A DNA stretch of 57,974 nt. Origin: PUPG01 sp031323845 (GTDB lineage: Bacteria; Bacteroidota; Bacteroidia; Bacteroidales; UBA7960). The stretch spans positions 1-57,974 of the forward strand of contig JAVIYP010000011.1 in NCBI GenBank assembly GCA_031323845.1, in the 5' to 3' direction. The position numbers and the translations under genes were made by a program. The notes beneath the pieces are model-generated. The model worked only from the letters and a program-made list of their open reading frames with translations. It ran no database searches and was not told the DNA's origin. Shown here piece after piece: positions 44,572-53,766 of the stretch (position 1 is its first letter; the number at the start of each line of letters is the position of its first letter).

Positions 44572-45687
44572 ATGCATACATCTTTTATGAAAGATATATC
44601 AAGCCATAGCGACATTAATAGTTTACAAAAGATGGCAGGTGAGCTGCTGCGCGATGATGTTTTCAGGGAGTTGCTTCAGGACACACCCAATGTGATCATG
44701 ATCCTGGATTCTGCGCGCCGGGTTTTATATCTAAACCGTAATCCGGTCAGTGCTGCTGATGCTCCTGATAAAAATGAGATACAGCAGAGGCCCGGTGAAT
44801 GCCTGGGTTGCATCAATGCTCCGAAAGGCGAGCTGGGCTGCAGCTCATCACGGTTTTGCAGGGTTTGTGGTTTCAATGTTGCCATTACCAGAAGCGAAAA
44901 AGGCAAGGCAGCCGGCAGTGAATGCAACATTCCCCTTAATAATGGTGCTTCACTGACGCTTAGCGTGTTCACGAGGCCTTTTGACTTCAACGGTGAGCGT
45001 TTGATTTTCTGCACTCTCGAAGACATCAGTGAAAAAAAACGGCGCGAGATGCTCGAGAACATTTTCCTGCACGACATACTGAATACGGCTTCGGTATTGC
45101 AGGGCCTCAGCCAGGTGTATGCTGAGATTCCACAGGAAAAGGTCAGGCAGATGCTGGGTGATGTGTCGAATCATATTGCCGATGAAATACAATCGTACAA
45201 ACTGATCAGCAATGCCGAAACACATACCCTGCAAACCAACTATGCTCCGGTTTGCCTGAAATCGATATTGACGGAGGTTGTTCACACCATTAAAGGCATT
45301 CAGAAGTTCAACAGCCGGCAGGTGCATGTTTTGTATGATGAGGGCAGCATCGTAACTGAGAGGACACTGCTCCGCCGCGTCCTGATCAACATGCTGAAAA
45401 ATGCCCTTGAGGCTTCGGGCAGCAAGGATGAGGTGAACATTACCGGCAGGTATCATGCGGTTTCAGAAAGCGTCAGTATTTCGGTAAAAAACCCGCAGGT
45501 AATTCCTGAAACGGACCAGCTGAAACTGTTTCAGAAGTCTTTTTCCACCAAGGGGGGTGGGAGAGGCTGGGGAACTTACAGCATTAAGGTGCTTACGGAA
45601 AAATACCTGAAAGGTAAGGTGAGTTTCCGTTCCGAAAAAGGTTACGGAACAACCTTCTCTATAGAAATCCCTTCGCTGAGTTTGTGA
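44572..45687 (+). CDS. Cytosolic PAS-type sensor histidine kinase with Cys cluster
   Basis: A 371-residue signalling kinase without transmembrane segments. A PAS-like domain (about 30-155; VIMILDSARRVLYLNR) contains a cysteine cluster, C77-x2-C80-x9-C90-x5-C96-x2-C99, that could hold a metal, an Fe-S cluster or sense redox. The phosphoacceptor region has FLHDILNT (His167). The ATPase domain has LINMLKNALEA (N box, Asn277), VKNPQVIP in place of the usual DNG box and KGGGRGWGTYSIKVL (G box). No response regulator gene is adjacent, so its partner is elsewhere. An in-frame start at MKDISS (residue 6) is possible. Confidence 0.87.
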   Translation: MHTSFMKDISSHSDINSLQKMAGELLRDDVFRELLQDTPNVIMILDSARRVLYLNRNPVSAADAPDKNEIQQRPGECLGCINAPKGELGCSSSRFCRVCGFNVAITRSEKGKAAGSECNIPLNNGASLTLSVFTRPFDFNGERLIFCTLEDISEKKRREMLENIFLHDILNTASVLQGLSQVYAEIPQEKVRQMLGDVSNHIADEIQSYKLISNAETHTLQTNYAPVCLKSILTEVVHTIKGIQKFNSRQVHVLYDEGSIVTERTLLRRVLINMLKNALEASGSKDEVNITGRYHAVSESVSISVKNPQVIPETDQLKLFQKSFSTKGGGRGWGTYSIKVLTEKYLKGKVSFRSEKGYGTTFSIEIPSLSL

Positions 45688-45691
45688 TTGC

Positions 45692-46450
45692 CTAAGTTGC
45701 AGGCTTATAGTATTTCAGTGCCATTGTGTTTCCGTCGAATTCGGCATAGGAGAAATCGCTGTACCAGTCGCCTGTATTGATATAAAAAACGCCGGGTTCG
45801 ATTTCAATATTCAAAGGAAGATGCCGGTGTCCGAAAACAAAATAGTCATATTTTTTGTGCTGTAGCAGGCTCCTGCAATAGTGCAGCAGCTGTTCGTTGT
45901 CGTTGCCTTTGAACACTTCAGGATGCTTACGGTTGGCCAGGCGGCTTCTTTTTGAGAAATAGTGGGCCAGGCTTACACCAAATCCCGGGTGAAGAAAGGA
46001 AAACAGTTTTTGTGAAACACGGCAGGAAAAGAAGGCCTTGAGTATTTTATACCCTCTGTCGCCCGGACCGAGACCATCGCCATGACCGATGAGGAACTTT
46101 TTGCCGAAGAGCTCCGTCTCAAAAGGCTTGCCGTGCATGATCACTCCCAGCTCCTTCTCAAAATAATCAAAAGCCCACATGTCGTGATTGCCCCTGAAAA
46201 AATGCACCGGAATGCCCCGGTCAGTGATGGTGCCTATTGTGCCAAGCAGCCTGACGTATCCTTTTGGGACAACGTTTCTGTATTCAAACCAGAAGTCGAA
46301 AATATCGCCAAGCATAAAAATGGCGTGCGCATCTTTTTGATGTTCTTCAAGCCATTGAACAAGCAAGTGCTCACGGAATCGGCTGCTTTCCTGATCCGGA
46401 ACACCCAGATGGCTGTCCGATATAAAATATACTTTTTTGTTGTTGGGCAT
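45692..46450 (-). CDS. lpxH: UDP-2,3-diacylglucosamine diphosphatase (LpxH-type)
   Basis: A calcineurin-like metallophosphatase that cleaves UDP-2,3-diacylglucosamine to lipid X in lipid A synthesis, acting at the inner membrane surface. Motifs in order: FISDSHLG, MLGDIFDFWFEYR, FFRGNHDMW, IGHGDGLGPGDRGYK and VFGHRHLP, all expected for LpxH. From MPNNKK (46450) it has 252 residues; the in-frame ATG at 46483 is an alternative, since a TATTTTTG box (46510-46503, minus) lies upstream of both. Convergent with the histidine kinase, 4 bases apart. Confidence 0.9.
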   Translation of the reverse strand: MPNNKKVYFISDSHLGVPDQESSRFREHLLVQWLEEHQKDAHAIFMLGDIFDFWFEYRNVVPKGYVRLLGTIGTITDRGIPVHFFRGNHDMWAFDYFEKELGVIMHGKPFETELFGKKFLIGHGDGLGPGDRGYKILKAFFSCRVSQKLFSFLHPGFGVSLAHYFSKRSRLANRKHPEVFKGNDNEQLLHYCRSLLQHKKYDYFVFGHRHLPLNIEIEPGVFYINTGDWYSDFSYAEFDGNTMALKYYKPAT

Positions 46451-46502
46451 CCGGAACTGTTTTGTATTCAGAGAATAAAACAAAAACCTGCAGTACTGCT
46501 GA

Positions 46503-46510
46503 CAAAAATA
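46503..46510 (-). promoter_or_regulatory. -7 box of lpxH
   Basis: TATTTTTG on the minus strand fits TAnnTTTG, giving a start near 46496. Confidence 0.45.
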
Positions 46511-46687
46511 TAAAATATTGCGTTACACTTGCAGGGATGCAGAAATTACCGTTTATGGTTCAAATTAACGTATAATTAACGAAAGGCTGTACGGAATTCA
46601 TTAAATTGTATTAATTTTATTGGCCGTAATATGATATCCAAGTGCATATCTTTTTTCCGTATCAAAAAAACTAAAACCTGAAGGATA

Positions 46688-47275
46688 ATGAAACAATTAT
46701 TAGAAGCTTTAAGGAGATTGGAAGGAAAGACCATTGAGCCCGCCCTGGTCATGCAAACGTTGTCAGGCATCAATTTAAAGCAACTGACTTACGATGAATA
46801 CCTTGAAGGCTATGATGTTAATACATACAACCGGATTAAAATCAACGACACACCCTTGCAGGTTTTTCTGATGACGTGGCCTCCCCAGTTTTTTCTGCCC
46901 ATTCATCAGCACAGGAACTTCTGGGGTTATGTAGTTCCGTTGAAGGGGTTGATTTCTGAAACCATTTACGGATATGCTGCACGCAAGAAAAAAGTATACC
47001 TGCATCCTACCAAAACCCATAAACCCGGTGAAATCATTTATGAGCCTTTCAATGTTATTCATAAATTGCAGAATACTTCGCCTCTTGAGTCGTCTGTCAG
47101 CATCCATATCTATTATCCTCCTCTTTATAATTACAGTGGCACCATGATCTTTGATGCGCAAAACCGCAAGCTTGCCGTGCTCAATGCCAAAGCTACCGTG
47201 CTGAGCTGGGAGCTGCCGGCTGATCATTACGATGAGGTGATTGAGGATGCTTACGATGTGGAAAAACTCTGGTAG
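46688..47275 (+). CDS. Cysteine dioxygenase-like cupin protein
   Basis: A 195-residue cytosolic cupin. LPIHQHRNFWGYVVPLKG gives His73 and His75, and FNVIHKLQN gives His125, the three-His iron site of the cysteine dioxygenase family. It may oxidise a thiol such as cysteine to its sulfinate, but cysteine specificity and the Cys-Tyr crosslink of the animal enzyme are not evident. A weak -7 box (TATCTTTT, 46647-46654) precedes it. It is divergent from lpxH. Confidence 0.75.
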   Translation: MKQLLEALRRLEGKTIEPALVMQTLSGINLKQLTYDEYLEGYDVNTYNRIKINDTPLQVFLMTWPPQFFLPIHQHRNFWGYVVPLKGLISETIYGYAARKKKVYLHPTKTHKPGEIIYEPFNVIHKLQNTSPLESSVSIHIYYPPLYNYSGTMIFDAQNRKLAVLNAKATVLSWELPADHYDEVIEDAYDVEKLW

Positions 47276-47290
47276 GTTACTTCTTTTGGC

Positions 47291-48468
47291 TTAAGAACCA
47301 AAAACAGAGGCCAGCAGGTCTTCCAGCTCTCCCAGCTTAATATTGGCATGCATGATGTTTCCTTCCGGGTCAACCATTACGTATCGGATATTCCGGATAT
47401 GTTGTAAAGGCTGATAACGGGTGAATTCCAGAACCGCAGGTCACTGACCTGGGTCCAGTTAATGTCGTCTTCCTGGATGCCTTGCAGCCATTGCTCGCGT
47501 GTGCGATCAAGGGAAATGCCGTAAATCTCAAAACCTTTACTATGGTAAGTGTCGTAAATGAGTTTCAGTTTGGGATTGGCCTTTCTGCAGGGAGTGCACC
47601 AGCTTGCCCAGAAATCAATCAGCACATAGTTGCCCCTCAATGACGAAAGGGCGATCATTTCGCCATCCGGCGAGGGCATGATGATTTCAGGCGCTTTGTC
47701 ACCGGGCTGCAGCTCATTATGAACGATCCCCCGTCTTCCTTCTTTCCTGTCATGGTTACTCACTCTCCGGTTCAGATCCAGCACGTGCTTGTTGGTCGGA
47801 TATGCTTCGGAAAGTGTATTGCTTACTCTCTGGAAATAATTTAAATGTTCGGTCTGATCCAGCAGCAGCTGGTTGCCAAAGTGCTGATACAAGGCGATAA
47901 TGGAGGCAAGAGAGCTGTGGTTTTTTCTTATGAAACGTTTGACATAGCGCTGCTGATCGCTCACGATGTTCTTATAGCCAGCATTCAGTTCCCTGCGGAT
48001 CTCACTGAAATTCTCCAGATGTCTGCTTGACTCAAAAACATCAACCAGTGAATCAACCCTTGCATAGCCGGCATCCAGCTTTCGCTGAAGCTTCAGCAGT
48101 AGCTGTGAACCCGGGGAGCCTTCTACACTGTATGAACCTGGAAGGTCGGAGACTATCCCGGTTAAGAGGATTTCTTCACCGGGGGCTATAAGCAACCGGA
48201 TGTAGTCGGACGGACTGTGGCGGATGATGTAAAAACCGGCCTCATCAATGCTTCCGGTATAGGTAAAATTCCCACTGTGATCGGTGTAAATCGTATCAAT
48301 GGGAATCAGGTCGTTTGGGGTAAGTTCTTCAAAATACAATAGTGCCGGGCCTTCGTGCTCAAACCGCCCGCTAAGTTTAAAATGGTTGTCTTCGTCTTGC
48401 TGCTTCCCGCTTTGGCAAGCTGCATTCATAACCAGTGCAAACAGAAGAATTAAAGCTAAACGTACCAT
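47291..48468 (-). pseudogene. TlpA-like thioredoxin lipoprotein with DUF4369 domain, frameshifted near the 3' end
   Basis: An exported thiol-disulfide oxidoreductase like the one at 41386. Lipoprotein signal with MNAAC; DUF4369-like domain (about 30-130); helical middle; thioredoxin domain with FWASWCTPC (CTPC about 291-294). The open frame stops at 47377 after NISGISDT, inside the cis-Pro loop. In another frame the sequence continues RYVMVDPEGNIMHANIKLG to a stop at 47291, just the expected end of a TlpA domain, so about one base appears lost near 47385-47390. This may be a true mutation or an assembly error. Start 48468 is chosen because a TACTTTTG box (48503-48496, minus) overlaps the longer frame. 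Confidence 0.85.
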
Positions 48469-48495
48469 GGGTGTGCTGTGCAACTTTTCTGACAT

Positions 48496-48503
48496 CAAAA
48501 GTA
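48496..48503 (-). promoter_or_regulatory. -7 box of the frameshifted TlpA gene
   Basis: TACTTTTG on the minus strand fits TAnnTTTG. It lies between mreD and the TlpA gene, so that gene is probably transcribed on its own. Confidence 0.5.
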
Positions 48504-48566
48504 CACACAATTGCTTGCCACTGAAAGGCTTTTATGATTTTTTAACCAGTAAGGCTCTCCCTGGTG

Positions 48567-49088
48567 TCATCGTTTGGAAGCAATCAGGTTTTCGGACAGG
48601 GCAAAGGCGATCAGCACAAACAATAAGCTTATGGCCGTGCTGTAAACACTTCGCAAAAGTGTTGCGGAGAATTCTGAAAAATGAAACACTTCGAGGAAAA
48701 ACAGGCAGATATGGTGCAAAAAGATCAAAATTAGGCTGTAAAGCAGCAGGGAGAAAAAACCAAAATCGCCATAGGAAGGGCTTTTGCTTTCTTCAGCCTG
48801 CGGTTGACCTATGGTTATTTTGACCACGAGGGGTCTGCAAAAAGCCATAAATACAGAGGCAGCTGTATGTATGGCCATGGAGTCAAGAAATATGTCGATG
48901 ACAAACCCCAGAAAAAATGAAAGTAAAAGCAACGCCCATCCGGCAATGGTCAGGGGCAGCAGCAGGATGAAAAACACATACACCTGGGGGTTGATATAGC
49001 CGCCCAGCATCACCCTGTTAAAAAGGGTAACCTGGAGCAGTACCAGTATGACGAACAAAAGGGCAAACCTGAAGTTGATGCTCAGCAT
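48567..49088 (-). CDS. mreD: Rod shape-determining protein MreD
   Basis: A 173-residue inner membrane protein with about five hydrophobic segments, FLGFVIDIFLDSMAIHTAASVFMAFCRP being broken here into the typical MreD core (positions about 60-88). It works with MreC and MreB in the elongasome that guides cell wall synthesis along the cell length. It follows mreC by 9 bases. In many Bacteroidota mrdA and rodA come next; here a TlpA gene does. Confidence 0.88.
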   Translation of the reverse strand: MLSINFRFALLFVILVLLQVTLFNRVMLGGYINPQVYVFFILLLPLTIAGWALLLLSFFLGFVIDIFLDSMAIHTAASVFMAFCRPLVVKITIGQPQAEESKSPSYGDFGFFSLLLYSLILIFLHHICLFFLEVFHFSEFSATLLRSVYSTAISLLFVLIAFALSENLIASKR

Positions 49089-49097
49089 GTTGTAGTT

Positions 49098-49928
49098 TTA
49101 AAAATCTCGTAAAACCGAGGATTCCAGTTCATCTTGCTCTTCTTTCATGAGGTTGGTCACAACGTACACATAGGAGAGCTTGTTGAAATCCAGGGCAAGT
49201 TCGACAGTTACAGTGTAAAACGTATCTCCTTTCTTTACTTCCCAGTCTTTTACAGTCCCGATAAATAAATCTCCGGGGAAAACCGTTGAAAAACCGCTGG
49301 TCACTACCGTATCGCCGCGGCTTAGTTCAATGTGTGGCGGTATGTAACTCAGGATGGCTTCACGGTAATTGCTTCCGTCCCAGCTCAGCGATCCCAGTTG
49401 GTTGTTTTTCAATAATTTAACACTCAGCAGCATATCGCTGTGCAACAACGACATCGCCACACTGAAATGCCTGGAGGTGTTTATTACAATGCCTGCCACA
49501 CCATCTGGCGTGATTACTCCCATGTCGGGTTCAATACCATGCATGGCTCCCCGGTTCAGGGTCATGTAATTGTTTCGCCTGATAACGGAGTTGTTGATCA
49601 CTTCGGCATAGGAATATGAGTATTGTTTTATTCGCTCAGGTTTGTCGGTGGTGTCTGGCCGTTCCACGACAAAATAGGTATTGTCCTGGGCTTCGAGCAA
49701 CCGGGCATATTCATGCATCAGTTGCCTGTTAACTTTTTTCAGGGACACATAGGAGGTCAGGTTGTTCTGGAGGTTGTATATGGTGCCGCTGATGATGTTT
49801 GCCGAGTTAAAGAAAACGTTCCGCTGGTATTGCTGGTTGGTCAGAATCATAGCAATAGCCAGTGTTTCCAGTAACAGAAACAAAAAGAAAAAATTGTGCC
49901 TGCGTATGAATCTGAACAGATTATTCAA
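49098..49928 (-). CDS. mreC: Rod shape-determining protein MreC
   Basis: A 276-residue bitopic protein. One N-terminal transmembrane segment (about 12-30), a coiled-coil-like helix (about 55-85) and a periplasmic beta domain with NRGAMHGIEPDMGVITPDGVAG-type motif (about 122-143) and GDTVVTSGFSTVFPGDLFIG. It scaffolds the elongation machinery between MreB and the wall synthases. It starts 33 bases after mreB and is followed closely by mreD. Confidence 0.95.
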   Translation of the reverse strand: MNNLFRFIRRHNFFFLFLLLETLAIAMILTNQQYQRNVFFNSANIISGTIYNLQNNLTSYVSLKKVNRQLMHEYARLLEAQDNTYFVVERPDTTDKPERIKQYSYSYAEVINNSVIRRNNYMTLNRGAMHGIEPDMGVITPDGVAGIVINTSRHFSVAMSLLHSDMLLSVKLLKNNQLGSLSWDGSNYREAILSYIPPHIELSRGDTVVTSGFSTVFPGDLFIGTVKDWEVKKGDTFYTVTVELALDFNKLSYVYVVTNLMKEEQDELESSVLRDF

Positions 49929-49961
49929 TGGAACGTATGTTTCAGCAACTGCTTGTTCTTC

Positions 49962-50984
49962 CTATTTAATCAGGAAGGGGAATTTGTGAAAATTTTTAAG
50001 TGCGATGCCGGTCCCTCTTGCCACAGCCCTAAGCGGATCTTCTGCCACATGCACGGTGAGCCTTGTTTTGGCGGCTATTCGTTTGTCAAGACCTCTGAGC
50101 AGTGAGCCGCCGCCGGCAAGGTAGATGCCGGTCCGGTAGATGTCGGCGGCAAGCTCCGGAGGTGTCATTTCCAGGGCATTCATCACAGCCGCTTCAACCT
50201 TGGTGATGGATTTATCGAGGCAGTGTGCGATTTCAGAATAGGAAATGGATATCTCCTTGGGTATGCCCGTCATCATGTCGCGGCCGTGAACAGCAAGATC
50301 CGGCGGAGGGTTCTCAAGCTCCGGCAGGGCGGAACCCACATCGATTTTTATTTTTTCGGAAGTACGCTCACCAATTAGTATGTTGTGCTGTTTGCGCATG
50401 AATTCCATAATGTCGGTGTTGAAGTCGTCACCGGCAATGCGGATGGATTTATTACAAACGATACCTCCGAGAGCGATCACGGCTATTTCGGTTGTACCGC
50501 CACCCATGTCAATAATCATATTACCGACGGGCTCAAGCACATCAATGCCGATGCCGATGGCAGCGGCCATAGGTTCATGTATCAGGCGAACTTCTTTTGC
50601 CCCGGCCTGTTCGCAGCTGTCGCGAACGGCTCTTTCTTCCACTTCGGTAATCCCCGACGGGATGCAGACTACCATTCTCAATGAAGGAGGAAACAAAGAT
50701 TTTTTGGTTTCCGTCATCTTGATCATAGCCCTGATCATAGCCTCGGCCGCCTGGAAGTCGGCGATCACTCCGTCACGAAGCGGACGCAGGGTTTTAATGT
50801 TTTCGTGCGTCTTGCCGTGCATCATCATCGCCTTTTTTCCAACGGCGATCATGTCTCCGGTCTTTCTGTCAATGGCAACTATCGAAGGTTCCTCCACTAC
50901 AACCTTGTCGTTATGAATAATGATTGAGTTGGCAGTGCCGAGGTCAATCGCAATCTCTTTCGTCAAAAATGAAAACAATCCCAT
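49962..50984 (-). CDS. mreB: Rod shape-determining protein MreB
   Basis: The bacterial actin homologue that forms filaments under the inner membrane and directs wall elongation. It has 340 residues, the usual length. Nucleotide-binding motifs are IAIDLGTANSII (phosphate 1), MIIDMGGGTTEIAVIALGG (phosphate 2) and YLAGGGSLLRGLDKRI (adenosine). The short N-terminus MGLFSFLTKE can act as a membrane-binding helix. It follows purH by 34 bases. Confidence 0.97.
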   Translation of the reverse strand: MGLFSFLTKEIAIDLGTANSIIIHNDKVVVEEPSIVAIDRKTGDMIAVGKKAMMMHGKTHENIKTLRPLRDGVIADFQAAEAMIRAMIKMTETKKSLFPPSLRMVVCIPSGITEVEERAVRDSCEQAGAKEVRLIHEPMAAAIGIGIDVLEPVGNMIIDMGGGTTEIAVIALGGIVCNKSIRIAGDDFNTDIMEFMRKQHNILIGERTSEKIKIDVGSALPELENPPPDLAVHGRDMMTGIPKEISISYSEIAHCLDKSITKVEAAVMNALEMTPPELAADIYRTGIYLAGGGSLLRGLDKRIAAKTRLTVHVAEDPLRAVARGTGIALKNFHKFPFLIK

Positions 50985-51018
50985 GTTCAGTCAGTTAATT
51001 GAATTATTTATATATGCG

Positions 51019-52548
51019 TTAGTGTCTGAAGTGTCTGTTCCCGGTAAAGGCCATAGCCATATTGGCCTGGTTACAATATGCGACAGACTCGCTGTCTTTA
51101 ATCGAACCTCCCGGCTGTATAACAGCAGTAATGCCGGCCTTATGAGCTCTTTCCACGGCATCCGGAAAAGGGAAAAAAGCATCGGAAGCCATAACCGCCC
51201 CTTCAAGCAAATGCCCTTTTGCTTTGGCTTTTTCGATGGCTTGTTCCACGGCTGCCACCCTGGATGTTTGTCCGTTGCCTGCTCCGATGAGCATAAGGTC
51301 CTTGACCAGGGCAATAGCATTTGATTTTAAATGTTTGACCACACTGTTGGCAAAAACCAGGTCTTTCTCTTCATCTTTGGTAGGTTTGCGCAACGTGGGT
51401 ATCTTCCATTGTTCGGGGATGGTGTTCTTATAATCGCTGGTTTGCCACAACACCCCGTTGAGTAGCGATCTGTACCGGTAGTCGGGCATCAGGAAGGATT
51501 TGGTTTTAAGAATGATCCTGTTTTTACCTGAACACAGCAGCGCTAAACTGTCATCATCGTAAGAAGGGGCGATGAGCACTTCAAAAAACAGCTCGTTGAT
51601 TGACAGTGCCAGTTCAGGCCCGATATTTCTGTTGGCGATCAGGATGCCCCCAAAGGCGGAAACAGGATCGCCGGCCAGTGCTTCCTCCCAGGCTTCTTCA
51701 ATACTGTCGCGGGTTGCCGCCCCGCAGGCGTTGGTATGTTTAATGATGGCAAAACTGGGGGCCGAAAATTCAGCCATCAACGCCATGGCTGCATCTATAT
51801 CCAGCAGGTTGTTGTAAGAGAGTTCCTTGCCGTGCAATTGTTCGAAGATCTCGTCAAGCTTACCGTAAAAGCAGGCCTGCTGATGAGGGTTCTCACCGTA
51901 TCGCAGCGTTTTGGCATCCAGTATGCTTTGCTTGAAGGCATTGATCTCTCCATTGTTGAGATAATCGAAAATGGCGGCGTCGTAATGTGATGTAAGGTTC
52001 ATGGCCACGGATGCCATTCGCCGCCTGTCAGGCATGGTAACAGTTCCGTGTTGCTTTTTCAGCAAACCGGCAATCTCATCAAAATAATCGGATGAAGGCA
52101 CCACAAGCACATGGTCAAAGTTTTTTGCAGCGGCCCTGATCAGCGAAACACCGCCAATGTCAATCTCTTCAATGATCTCTTCATGGGATGCGCCACCCGA
52201 CAGCCGTTCTTCAAAAGGGTAAAGATCAACTACCACCATGTCGAACGCCTGTATGCCGTGCGTCTGCATGTTTTCCCTGTCACCCGTCTTGTCCGGACGA
52301 CAAAGAATACCGCCAAAAATGGCAGGGTGCAGCGTTTTTACGCGCCCACCGAGAATCGGCGGGTAAGAAGTCAGGTCTTCCACAGCAACGACGTCAACAC
52401 CCAGACTCTCGATGAACTGTTTCGTTCCGCCGGTGGAAACAATCTCAATATCATGCATTTGAAGCGCTTCAACCAACGATTGCAGCCCCTCTTTCTTGTA
52501 CACGGAAATTAATGCACGTGAAAGCTTTTTACCGGGATGTTTTTCCAT
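51019..52548 (-). CDS. purH: Bifunctional AICAR transformylase/IMP cyclohydrolase
   Basis: PurH catalyses the last two steps of IMP synthesis in the cytosol. The N-terminal IMP cyclohydrolase (about 1-195) has STGGTKQF, GGRVKTLHPAIFGGIL and DIGGVSLIRAAAKN; the AICAR transformylase (about 200-509) has KTLRYGENPHQQA, IKHTNACGAA, GAGNGQTSRVAAVEQA and ASDAFFPFPD. Start 52548 (MEKHPGKK) fits the family; the frame reads 12 residues further upstream. It is first in the purH-mreB-mreC-mreD order common in Bacteroidota and divergent from the YitT gene. Confidence 0.97.
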   Translation of the reverse strand: MEKHPGKKLSRALISVYKKEGLQSLVEALQMHDIEIVSTGGTKQFIESLGVDVVAVEDLTSYPPILGGRVKTLHPAIFGGILCRPDKTGDRENMQTHGIQAFDMVVVDLYPFEERLSGGASHEEIIEEIDIGGVSLIRAAAKNFDHVLVVPSSDYFDEIAGLLKKQHGTVTMPDRRRMASVAMNLTSHYDAAIFDYLNNGEINAFKQSILDAKTLRYGENPHQQACFYGKLDEIFEQLHGKELSYNNLLDIDAAMALMAEFSAPSFAIIKHTNACGAATRDSIEEAWEEALAGDPVSAFGGILIANRNIGPELALSINELFFEVLIAPSYDDDSLALLCSGKNRIILKTKSFLMPDYRYRSLLNGVLWQTSDYKNTIPEQWKIPTLRKPTKDEEKDLVFANSVVKHLKSNAIALVKDLMLIGAGNGQTSRVAAVEQAIEKAKAKGHLLEGAVMASDAFFPFPDAVERAHKAGITAVIQPGGSIKDSESVAYCNQANMAMAFTGNRHFRH

Positions 52549-52559
52549 GAAAAATCGAT

Positions 52560-52567
52560 TAACTTTG
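52560..52567 (+). promoter_or_regulatory. -7 box of the YitT gene
   Basis: TAACTTTG fits TAnnTTTG and gives a start near 52573, 35 bases before the ATG. The -33 box is weak. Confidence 0.45.
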
Positions 52568-52607
52568 CGCGCTAAAAACTTCACGAAGTTAATTTAATTT
52601 TTCAGAA

Positions 52608-53498
52608 ATGACTTTCATAAACAAAGAAAAAATTTTCTCACGCAAGTGGTTCATCTCCTACAGTTTGATTACTCTAGGAGCATTTATCATGGCCGCAGGC
52701 TATGTGCTGTTTGTAAGTCCGTATAAATTTGTCCCGGGAGGTGTTTACGGCATCGGCATCATTTTGTACCATCTGCTGGGTTTTCCAGTGGGACTTACCG
52801 GACTGGCACTCAACATCCCGCTCATGATCATCGGGGTGAAATACCTCGGACCCCGGTTTGGTGTCAAAACGGTGGTGGGGTTCTTCCTGGCCTCAGGTTT
52901 TATCGACGGACTGACGCTTATAACGGGCAACCGGATCATTGACGGCACAGAACCCTTGCTGGCAAGCATATTCGGAGGGGTTATGATCGGACTGGGCCTC
53001 GGGCTGATCTTTAAGGCAAAGGCTACCTCAGGCGGAAGCAGCATCATCGCCATGATGATCAGTAAATTCACCCGGATGCCTCTCGGACAGAGCCTTATGA
53101 TTGTGGATGCCTTTATTGTATTGATGGGACTGGCAGCCTTCGGCGACTGGACGATCCCGCTCTATTCTCTCATCATCATTTTCATCACCGGTAAAGTGAT
53201 TGACGTGGTTCTGGAAGGCTTTTCCTACGAAAAAACGCTATTTATCATTTCTGACCGCTATGAGGAAATCGCCCGTAAAATCCTGGTTGACCTTAACCGG
53301 GGCGGAACATTTATTGAAGCCAAAGGGATGTACAGGCAGGATGAGAAAAAAATCATTTTCGTAAACGTAACCCGGAGAGAAGTTGCCATCCTCCAGGAAT
53401 TCATTGTGCAGGTTGACCCCGATGCCTTTGTTACCGTTATCGAAGCTTCGGAAATACTCGGTAAGGGCTTTCGCTCACTTTCGGAAAACAGCGTTTGA
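52608..53498 (+). CDS. YitT family membrane protein (DUF161 + DUF2179)
   Basis: A 296-residue integral membrane protein. About five or six transmembrane segments (about 15-200) carry the YitT motifs FVPGGVYGIGIILYHLLGFP, GFIDGLTLI, GGVMIGLGLGLIFKAKATSGGSS-type segment and ITGKVIDVVLEGFSYEK; the C-terminal DUF2179 domain (about 210-290) has GGTFIEAKGMY and VDPDAFVTVIEASEILG. It may be a transporter, but its substrate is unknown; the C-terminal domain may bind a ligand. Confidence 0.9.
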   Translation: MTFINKEKIFSRKWFISYSLITLGAFIMAAGYVLFVSPYKFVPGGVYGIGIILYHLLGFPVGLTGLALNIPLMIIGVKYLGPRFGVKTVVGFFLASGFIDGLTLITGNRIIDGTEPLLASIFGGVMIGLGLGLIFKAKATSGGSSIIAMMISKFTRMPLGQSLMIVDAFIVLMGLAAFGDWTIPLYSLIIIFITGKVIDVVLEGFSYEKTLFIISDRYEEIARKILVDLNRGGTFIEAKGMYRQDEKKIIFVNVTRREVAILQEFIVQVDPDAFVTVIEASEILGKGFRSLSENSV

Positions 53499-53706
53499 TA
53501 AATAGTTTTCAGGGAGCACTTATATAGCTGCACTTGCCTCCATACACGGAAAAAGTTGCAGTTAACTGTTAATAATAACCGTTCGGTGATGTCCTTGTTG
53601 CTTTTGTGATCCTGACCATTATCTTTGCTGCTCAGCGAGGTTTAATTACGGAGGTAACAGGGCAGGAGGGACGGTGGGTGGGCGTATTTTTTAATTTGTT
53701 ACATTT

Positions 53707-53766
53707 CTCCTGTAAAAAACATCTTCATTTTGTTGAAACAATATACAAAATGAAGATGTACAGGAG
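53707..53766. repeat. Long inverted repeat (22 paired bases)
   Basis: ACATCTTCATTTTGT (53719-53733) and ACAAAATGAAGATGT (53745-53759) are perfect complements around an 11-base loop. They are extended by CTCCTGT (53707-53713) with ACAGGAG (53760-53766) after a five-A bulge on the left arm. No U-run follows, so it is not a simple terminator. Confidence 0.85.
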
